Under the pieces are notes generated by a model. It saw only the letters and a program-made list of their open reading frames with translations. It was not told the DNA's origin and made no database searches. A program made the position numbers and the translations under genes. A stretch of DNA of 9,974 nucleotides from Bacillus sp. AFS037270 (GTDB taxonomy: Bacteria > Bacillota > Bacilli > Bacillales_B > DSM-18226): contig NZ_NUNF01000031.1 in assembly GCF_002585305.1 (NCBI RefSeq), forward strand, positions 6,931 to 16,904. Direction: 5' to 3'. This document shows, one piece after another, positions 4,484-9,974 of this stretch. How positions within the stretch are numbered: the stretch's first letter is position 1; each line of letters starts with the position of its first letter.

Positions 4484-5683
4484 ATGGATACAAGAAACAG
4501 CTCAAATGAATTGATCGAGCAAACAGAGAAGTATGGTGCCCATAATTATCATCCGCTGCCAATCGTGATTTCACGCGCTGAAGGGGTCTGGGTGGAAGAC
4601 CCAGAAGGCAACAAATACATGGACATGCTAAGTGCATACTCTGCGCTTAATCAAGGCCACCGTCACCCTAAGATTGTCCAGGCATTAAAAGATCAGGCAG
4701 ATAAGGTTACGTTAACTTCTCGTGCTTTTCATAACGACCAACTTGGTCCATGGTATGAAAAAGTTTGCAAATTAACGAACAAAAACATGGTCCTGCCGAT
4801 GAATACAGGGGCGGAAGCGGTTGAGACGGCTGTTAAGGCTGCAAGACGCTGGAGCTACGATGTAAAAGGCTTAGCGGAAGACCAAGCTGAAATCATCGCT
4901 TGTGTCGGGAACTTCCACGGAAGAACGATGACGGCGGTGTCCCTATCATCTGATGCTGAATATAAGCGTGGATTTGGCCCTATGCTGCCAGGTATCAAGT
5001 TAATTCCATATGGTGACCTAGAGGCGCTGAAAGCAGCGATTACTCCAAACACAGCAGCATTTTTAATTGAGCCAATTCAAGGGGAAGCCGGGATTATCAT
5101 CCCGCCAGAAGGCTTTATGAAGGCGGCATTCGATGTTTGTAAAGAAAACAATGTCCTGTTTATTGCTGATGAAATCCAATCAGGCTTAGCACGGACCGGT
5201 AAAATGTTTGCCAGTGAGTGGGAAGGGGTTGAACCGGATATGTATATCCTCGGTAAAGCCCTAGGCGGCGGCGTCTTCCCAATCTCCTGTGTGGTGGCCA
5301 ACAAAGAGATACTAGGCGTATTCAATCCTGGCTCACACGGTTCGACCTTCGGAGGAAATCCAATGGCCTGTGCCGTTTCCATCGCGGCTCTAGATGTTCT
5401 TGTCGACGAAAAGCTTGCCGAAAAATCATTGGAGCTTGGGGAGTACTTTATCAATAAATTGAAAGCAATCAACAATCCAAAGATTAAGGAAGTGCGCGGA
5501 CGAGGTTTATTCATTGGAGTGGAATTGACAGAATCAGCCCGAAAATATTGTGAACAACTAAAAGAATATGGACTATTATGCAAAGAAACACATGAAACTG
5601 TCATTCGTTTTGCACCGCCGCTTGTGATTACAAAAGAAGAATTAGACTGGGCTATTGAACGGATTAACAAAGTACTTGGATAA
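4484..5683 (+). CDS. rocD: Ornithine aminotransferase (RocD)
   Basis: It is a PLP enzyme that moves the delta-amino group of ornithine to 2-oxoglutarate, giving glutamate semialdehyde and glutamate, in arginine and ornithine catabolism and proline formation. It is a full-length, 399-aa class-III aminotransferase, close to the B. subtilis length. Visible features are the N-terminal [13 protein letters not shown] (17-29), [13 protein letters not shown] (50-62), the cofactor phosphate loop NTGAEA (107-112), NFHGRT (143-148), EPIQGEAG (196-203), cofactor-binding Asp229 in ADEIQSG, and the Schiff-base Lys258 in LGKALGGG. The start is ATG with GGGAGG seven bases upstream. The glutamate dehydrogenase gene follows after 26 bp with no terminator, so the two form a unit bounded by terminators. 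All catalytic residues are intact. Confidence 0.96.
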   Translation: MDTRNSSNELIEQTEKYGAHNYHPLPIVISRAEGVWVEDPEGNKYMDMLSAYSALNQGHRHPKIVQALKDQADKVTLTSRAFHNDQLGPWYEKVCKLTNKNMVLPMNTGAEAVETAVKAARRWSYDVKGLAEDQAEIIACVGNFHGRTMTAVSLSSDAEYKRGFGPMLPGIKLIPYGDLEALKAAITPNTAAFLIEPIQGEAGIIIPPEGFMKAAFDVCKENNVLFIADEIQSGLARTGKMFASEWEGVEPDMYILGKALGGGVFPISCVVANKEILGVFNPGSHGSTFGGNPMACAVSIAALDVLVDEKLAEKSLELGEYFINKLKAINNPKIKEVRGRGLFIGVELTESARKYCEQLKEYGLLCKETHETVIRFAPPLVITKEELDWAIERINKVLG

Positions 5684-5709
5684 TCAAGAAAATAACTAGG
5701 GGTGCCAAC

Positions 5710-6981
5710 ATGGTGACGATGGATGAGGAGACAGTGGTTGCTGAACAATTGGATTTACTTGCATCGACAAAAATTGTAATACACGATGCCTTAAAAAAAC
5801 TCGGATATCATCAGGATATGTTTCATCTTTTGGAGGAACCGTTGAAATCCATCACCGTCAGGATTCCTGTTCGGATGGATGATGGCTCCACCAAGATTTT
5901 TAAAGGCTTTCGTTCCCAGCATAATGATGCAGTCGGACCGACAATGGGGGGAATCCGATTCCATCCAAAAGTAACAGAGGATGAAGTAAAGGCATTATCG
6001 ATGTGGATGAGCATGAAGTGCGGAATTTGTGACTTGCCATTTGGCGGAGGTAAGGGCGGGATTATTTGTAACCCTAGAACCATGTCCTTTGGAGAACTAG
6101 AGCGGTTAAGCCGTGGGTATGTCCGCGCCATCAGCCAAATGGTTGGACCAACTAAGGATATTCCTTCCCCTGAGCTGTATACGAATTCGCAAGTTATCGC
6201 CTGGATGCTTGATGAATACAGCCGTCTCAGGCAAAATGACTCCCCGGGCTTTATCACCGGAAAACCTTTGGTGCTAGGCGGTTCCGAGGGATGGGAAAAA
6301 GCAGGAGCAAAAGGGATTACCCTTTGTATTGAAGAAGCGGCCAAGAGGCGTGGAATCTCGATCAAAGGAGCTCGGGTGATTGTCCAGGGCTTTGGAAATG
6401 CAGGGGGATATGTCGCCAAGTTTTTACATGACGCGGGGGCATTAATAATTGGTATATCCGATGTTTACGGTGCCCTTTATAACCCTGATGGATTAGATAT
6501 TGATTATCTTCTGGATCGCCGGGATAGCTTTGGAACGATTACCACGCTGTTTGATAGTGTCATGACAAACGAAGAGCTTATTATAAAAGAATGTGATATT
6601 TTAGTGCCCGCAGCGATTGCGAATCAAATAACCGCTCAAAATGCCTACAATATTAAAGCAAAAATTGTCGCAGAAGCTGCGAGCGGACCCACCACACTTG
6701 AGGCGACAAATATTCTTTCTGAGCGTAATATTTTGCTCATCCCCGATGTTTTAGCAGGAGCCGGAAGTGTGATCGTCTCCTATATGGAATGGGTTCAAAA
6801 CAATCAGGGGCTTTATTGGGATGAAGAAGAGATAGAAGAAAAATTACGAGAACAGATTATCCGGGCCTTCGGTCGAATTTATGAGCTTGCACAAAGCAGC
6901 CATATCGATATGCGCCTTGCTGCGTATATGGTGGGAGTGAAAAGATTGGCAGAAGCGGCCCTTTTTAGGGGCTGGGTCTAA
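5710..6981 (+). CDS. rocG: Glu/Leu/Phe/Val dehydrogenase family protein, variant glutamate dehydrogenase (RocG/GudB type)
   Basis: In a normal member the reaction is NAD-linked deamination of glutamate to 2-oxoglutarate and ammonia. Length (423 aa) and overall pattern match Bacillus RocG/GudB: GPTMGGIRFHP (76-86), substrate-side Lys103 and Lys115 (FGGGKGG), GFGNAG of the Rossmann fold (227-232), VSYMEWVQNNQG and the C-terminal FRGWV. Several usually fixed positions are changed: the catalytic Asp in the PAPD motif is Glu155 (PSPE); GSxGRxxAT is GSEGWEKAG (Arg to Trp195, Thr to Gly199); EAANGPT is EAASGPT (Ser325); and the ASAGGV segment is AGAGSV (350-354). The 9-bp duplication that silences B. 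subtilis gudB is absent. It sits 26 bp after rocD, ATG start with AGGGGTG five bases upstream. It may be an active variant, a paralogue of altered specificity or a regulatory pseudo-enzyme; rocG versus gudB cannot be settled here. Confidence 0.88.
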   Translation: MVTMDEETVVAEQLDLLASTKIVIHDALKKLGYHQDMFHLLEEPLKSITVRIPVRMDDGSTKIFKGFRSQHNDAVGPTMGGIRFHPKVTEDEVKALSMWMSMKCGICDLPFGGGKGGIICNPRTMSFGELERLSRGYVRAISQMVGPTKDIPSPELYTNSQVIAWMLDEYSRLRQNDSPGFITGKPLVLGGSEGWEKAGAKGITLCIEEAAKRRGISIKGARVIVQGFGNAGGYVAKFLHDAGALIIGISDVYGALYNPDGLDIDYLLDRRDSFGTITTLFDSVMTNEELIIKECDILVPAAIANQITAQNAYNIKAKIVAEAASGPTTLEATNILSERNILLIPDVLAGAGSVIVSYMEWVQNNQGLYWDEEEIEEKLREQIIRAFGRIYELAQSSHIDMRLAAYMVGVKRLAEAALFRGWV

Positions 6982-7021
6982 AAAATTCCTTGTATCGTAC
7001 ATCGATACAGGGAATTTTTTT
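6980..7021 (+). terminator. Strong intrinsic terminator after the rocD-GDH unit
   Basis: A stem of about 18 bp, formed by 6980-6997 and 7003-7020 with one G-T wobble and a 5-base loop, ends in a run of seven T's. It overlaps the stop codon (6979-6981). Confidence 0.9.
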
Positions 7022-7149
7022 GTAGCGGGGTAAAAATATAACTTTGAAAATGGTGAAACGTCATCGTTCTAATGTGTTATTAGGAATTCGACAGTACGAC
7101 AGATAAGATAAGAAGGGGTCTCATCCCCCAAGGACCACAGTCTAGTTTT

Positions 7150-7178
7150 TTGCAAAATGGAACATTATAAATAATAAT
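7150..7178 (+). promoter_or_regulatory. Possible sigma-A promoter for the alcohol dehydrogenase
   Basis: TTGCAA (7150-7155) and AATAAT (7173-7178) are 17 bp apart, four and five of six consensus matches, 27 bases before the GTG start. The rest of the 7022-7149 leader holds no feature I can support. Confidence 0.45.
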
Positions 7179-7205
7179 AGTAATTGAAAAGGAAGGTGTT
7201 AATCT

Positions 7206-8369
7206 GTGGAGAATTTTACATTTTTGAATCCAACCAAATTAATTTTTGGAAAAGGCCAGCTAGAACAATTAAAAACAGAAATCCCGCCATATGGAAAAAA
7301 AGTATTACTTGTTTATGGCGGCGGAAGTATTAAAAAAAGCGGCCTTTACGATAATGTGATCGGCATCTTAGCTGAAATAGGAGCTCAGGTTTTTGAACTT
7401 TCTGGTGTGGAACCAAATCCACGTATTTCAACAGCTAGAAAAGGTGTGGAAATTTGTAAAAGAGAAGGTATCGAGTTCCTTTTAGCAGTAGGAGGCGGTA
7501 GTGTCATTGACTGTACCAAACTGATTGCCGCAGGTGCTAAATATGAAGGAGATCCTTGGGATATTGTGATAAGGAAAACTGCAGCACGTGAAGCTCTGCC
7601 GTTTGGAACGGTTTTGACACTTGCAGCAACTGGTTCTGAGATGAATTCTGGCTCCGTTATTACGAATTGGGAAACTAATGAGAAATACGGATGGGGAAGT
7701 GCTGTTACATTCCCGAAATTTTCAATCCTTGACCCGGTAAATACCTTTACCGTTCCTAGAAACCAAACCATTTACGGTATGGTCGATATGATGTCCCATG
7801 TGTTAGAACATTACTTCCATCTAGAAGAAAATACAGATTTTCAAGACCGCATGTGTGAGTCCTTGCTGATTACAGTAATGGAGACCGCTCCCAAGTTACT
7901 AGCAGACCTTGAAAACTATGAACATCGCGCTACCATTCTTTATGCCGGTACAATGGCTTTGAACGGCATGGTAAATATGGGCTATCATGGCGATTGGGCA
8001 ACACACAACTTAGAACACGCGGTATCTGCAGTCTATGATATTCCACACGGCGGCGGATTAGCGATTCTTTTCCCTCACTGGATGGAGCATAATCTAAGTG
8101 TGAAACCTGAGCGCTTTAAGAAGCTCGCTGTCAGGGTGTTCGGAATAGATCCTGAAGGCAAGACTGCGGAGGAAGCTGGTTTAGAAGGAATTCGTAAGCT
8201 GCGTCAATTCTGGAACAGTATAGAGGCTCCTGCGCGTTTGGCAGATTATGATATTGATGACAGTAAAATCGAACTTATGGCTGACCGTGCAATGGTAAAT
8301 GGAGAATTTGGTAACTTTAAAAAGCTAAATCGTGACGACGTACTAGCCATTTACCGGGCATCATTATAA
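7206..8369 (+). CDS. yugJ: Iron-containing (type III) alcohol dehydrogenase, YugJ/YugK-type butanol dehydrogenase
   Basis: It is a cytoplasmic NAD(P)H-dependent reductase of aldehydes to alcohols (or the reverse); the physiological substrate is not known. The 387-aa protein has the two-domain layout: an N-terminal cofactor domain with GGGS at 38-41 and [10 protein letters not shown] at 96-105, and a C-terminal helical metal domain. The metal ligands are Asp194, His198, His267 and His281, in VDMMSH, HNLEH and IPHGGG, and coincide in position with those of E. coli Yqh[13 protein letters not shown] (141-152) is the family substrate/cofactor segment. The start is GTG, with GGAAGGTG seven bases upstream. 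The length equals that of B. subtilis YugJ as I recall it; YugK is a close paralogue next to pgi there, so the symbol is uncertain although the family is not. It has its own candidate promoter. Confidence 0.92.
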   Translation: MENFTFLNPTKLIFGKGQLEQLKTEIPPYGKKVLLVYGGGSIKKSGLYDNVIGILAEIGAQVFELSGVEPNPRISTARKGVEICKREGIEFLLAVGGGSVIDCTKLIAAGAKYEGDPWDIVIRKTAAREALPFGTVLTLAATGSEMNSGSVITNWETNEKYGWGSAVTFPKFSILDPVNTFTVPRNQTIYGMVDMMSHVLEHYFHLEENTDFQDRMCESLLITVMETAPKLLADLENYEHRATILYAGTMALNGMVNMGYHGDWATHNLEHAVSAVYDIPHGGGLAILFPHWMEHNLSVKPERFKKLAVRVFGIDPEGKTAEEAGLEGIRKLRQFWNSIEAPARLADYDIDDSKIELMADRAMVNGEFGNFKKLNRDDVLAIYRASL

Positions 8370-8417
8370 AAGTAGGAAATTGTCGAAAATGGGTGCGCTT
8401 TCACGAGCTGAGGTTTC

Positions 8418-8446
8418 TTGATAATTTTCTCAAGCTTAGGTAAAGT
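8418..8446 (+). promoter_or_regulatory. Possible sigma-A promoter for pgi
   Basis: TTGATA (8418-8423, five of six) and TAAAGT (8441-8446, four of six) are 17 bp apart. I see no terminator between the alcohol dehydrogenase and pgi, so pgi may also be read from upstream. Confidence 0.5.
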
Positions 8447-8480
8447 GATAACTGAAAAATAAAATTATGGAGGATCATAC

Positions 8481-9827
8481 ATGACACACGTTCGCTTTGA
8501 TTACTCGAAGGCCCTCTCCTTTTTTGGAGAACATGAAATTACATATTTACGTGATGCTGTAAAAGTGGCCCATCATTCTCTTCACGAGGGTACAGGGGCT
8601 GGAAATGACTTTTTAGGCTGGATTGAACTGCCAACCAACTATGACAAGGAAGAATTCTCACGAATCCAGAAATCTGCAGAGAAGATTAAATCTGATTCAG
8701 ATGTTCTGCTTGTAATCGGTATTGGCGGATCATATCTTGGTGCAAGGGCTGCTATTGACATGCTTTCTCACAGCTTTTACAATGCACTTCCAAAAGAAAA
8801 ACGCAGCAATCCACAGATCATTTTTGTCGGAAACAGCATTAGTTCTACCTATATGCGCGATGTTATGGACCTATTAGATGGAAAAGATTTTTCTATTAAC
8901 GTCATCTCTAAATCAGGAACAACTACAGAGCCAGCGATTGCCTTCCGTATTTTCCGTAAGCTTCTTGAGGAGAAATACGGTGTAGAAGAAGCTCGTAAAC
9001 GCATTTATGCGACTACAGACAAAGCAAGAGGCGCTCTTAAAACATTAGCGACAGAAGAAGGCTACGAGTCCTTTGTGATTCCGGATGATGTTGGCGGACG
9101 TTATTCCGTTTTAACAGCTGTAGGTCTTTTACCAATTGCTGTATCTGGTGCAAATATTGAAAAGATGATGGAAGGTGCTCGTCAAGCACAAAACGATTTC
9201 AGTCATTCTGAAATCGAAGAGAATCCAGCTTACCAATATGCGGCAGTAAGAAATGTCCTTTACAATAAAGGAAAAACAATTGAAATGCTGATTAACTATG
9301 AACCAGGCTTACAGTACTTTAATGAATGGTGGAAGCAATTGTTTGGTGAAAGTGAAGGGAAAGACCAAAAAGGTATTTACCCATCTTCAGCCAACTACTC
9401 AACTGATCTTCACTCATTAGGACAATACGTTCAAGAAGGAAGACGCGATTTATTTGAAACGGTTGTGAAGGTAGACAAGCCTCGCCATGAGTTATCCATT
9501 GAAGCCTTTGAAAATGATTTAGATGGTCTTAATTACTTAGAAGGAAAAACCATCGACTTTGTTAATAACAAAGCATTTGAAGGTACCATGCTTGCTCATA
9601 CAGATGGCGGTGTACCAAACTTAATTGTTTCAATCCCTGAAATGGACGAGTATTCATTTGGTTACCTCGTTTACTTCTTTGAAAAAGCATGTGCGATGAG
9701 CGGCTATCTTCTTGGAGTGAACCCATTTGACCAGCCTGGCGTTGAAGCATACAAGGTTAATATGTTTGCACTATTAGGCAAACCTGGCTTTGAAGAAAAG
9801 AAAGCAGAACTTGAGAAAAGATTATAA
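8481..9827 (+). CDS. pgi: Glucose-6-phosphate isomerase (Pgi)
   Basis: It interconverts glucose 6-phosphate and fructose 6-phosphate in glycolysis and gluconeogenesis in the cytoplasm. The 448-aa length is that of the short bacterial form (B. subtilis about 450). Features visible are the sugar-phosphate loop [12 protein letters not shown] (79-90), SKSGTTTEP (143-151), the first family signature [13 protein letters not shown] (203-215), catalytic Glu290 in [11 protein letters not shown], His311 in TDLHSLGQ, and the second signature ending in Lys425 ([10 protein letters not shown]). The start is ATG with GGAGG seven bases upstream. It follows the alcohol dehydrogenase by 111 bp, as pgi follows yugK in B. 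subtilis. No separate terminator is seen; the right repeat begins at the stop codon and may form the 3' end of the transcript. All active-site residues are intact. Confidence 0.97.
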   Translation: MTHVRFDYSKALSFFGEHEITYLRDAVKVAHHSLHEGTGAGNDFLGWIELPTNYDKEEFSRIQKSAEKIKSDSDVLLVIGIGGSYLGARAAIDMLSHSFYNALPKEKRSNPQIIFVGNSISSTYMRDVMDLLDGKDFSINVISKSGTTTEPAIAFRIFRKLLEEKYGVEEARKRIYATTDKARGALKTLATEEGYESFVIPDDVGGRYSVLTAVGLLPIAVSGANIEKMMEGARQAQNDFSHSEIEENPAYQYAAVRNVLYNKGKTIEMLINYEPGLQYFNEWWKQLFGESEGKDQKGIYPSSANYSTDLHSLGQYVQEGRRDLFETVVKVDKPRHELSIEAFENDLDGLNYLEGKTIDFVNNKAFEGTMLAHTDGGVPNLIVSIPEMDEYSFGYLVYFFEKACAMSGYLLGVNPFDQPGVEAYKVNMFALLGKPGFEEKKAELEKRL

Positions 9828-9974
9828 ACAGAAGCGGATCGGCTTGTCCAGGGGCGACAGGCATAAGACGAGCCGGCGAGAAGGCTGCAGCCTTCTTGAC
9901 GGATTGACCTAAATGTGGAGGCGACTGTTCTGGGACGAAGGTATAAGACGCACTCTGCAAGAAGGCGCTTTTTG
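9827..9974 (+). repeat. Dispersed palindromic intergenic repeat, right copy
   Basis: This is the inverted partner of 1-154. It contains a perfect 18-base palindrome, AGAAGGCTGCAGCCTTCT (9879-9896), where the left copy carries an extra five bases as loop. Its 5' arm (about 9831-9846) has diverged from the left copy, which weakens the terminal inverted repeat here, while the 3' end keeps AAGGCGCTT followed by more T's. It abuts the pgi stop codon, so it is transcribed with pgi and may help end or stabilise that mRNA. The window stops exactly where the left copy starts, as expected for a contig broken at a repeat. Confidence 0.85.

Noticed and set aside
5077..5748. 223-aa minus-strand ORF, and the 198-aa one at 5823-6419
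   Set aside because: They lie antisense to the well-supported rocD and GDH genes and have no recognisable protein features.
5979..6006. The 9-bp in-frame duplication that inactivates gudB in B. subtilis
   Set aside because: The segment reads DEVKALSMWMS with a single VKA, so the cryptic-allele duplication is absent.
7022..7149. A small RNA or riboswitch in the leader of the alcohol dehydrogenase gene
   Set aside because: Only a 4-bp GGGG/CCCC hairpin (7115-7128) and a weak GAC/GTC pair before a T-run are visible; no known riboswitch core is recognisable.

Overview
The window looks like ordinary chromosomal DNA from a low-to-moderate GC, Gram-positive, endospore-forming relative of Bacillus (Bacillaceae; Neobacillus- or Bacillus-like by inference). 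The evidence is the strong purine-rich ribosome binding sites, TTGATT/TATAAT promoters, U-tailed intrinsic terminators, and a gene set known from Bacillus: a DUF1871 YugE-like protein, the S1-domain protein YugI (GSP13), a YugJ/YugK alcohol dehydrogenase and a 448-aa Pgi. In B. subtilis yugE, yugI, yugJ, yugK and pgi also lie close together, so this appears to be the same neighbourhood rearranged. I see no phage, transposase, CRISPR, rRNA or tRNA gene.

Layout. Both ends are inverted copies of one roughly 150-bp noncoding repeat (1-154 and 9827-9974); the outermost 20 bases match exactly, so the window is probably a contig broken at a dispersed repeat. From the left: a 69-aa membrane protein of unknown function (229-438); a membrane-anchored Cu,Zn superoxide dismutase with all metal ligands (546-1097); a 143-aa Gly/Met/Pro/Gln-rich protein made of sixteen 18-bp tandem units (1213-1644); an alanyl-tRNA editing hydrolase, AlaX-L type (1782-2966); YugE (3016-3279); a small XRE repressor on the minus strand (3461-3676), divergent from yugI (3886-4290); a two-gene unit of ornithine aminotransferase and glutamate dehydrogenase (4484-6981); the alcohol dehydrogenase (7206-8369); and glucose-6-phosphate isomerase (8481-9827).

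Most genes have their own promoter and terminator. The clear functional partnership is rocD with the glutamate dehydrogenase: ornithine aminotransferase consumes 2-oxoglutarate and makes glutamate, and the dehydrogenase would turn glutamate back into 2-oxoglutarate plus ammonia. This dehydrogenase, however, departs from the family at several normally fixed positions, including Glu in place of the catalytic Asp, so its activity is in question.

I found no convincing undescribed multi-gene system. The most interesting items are the variant glutamate dehydrogenase, the higher-order 72-bp duplication within the tandem-repeat gene, and the inverted terminal repeats.
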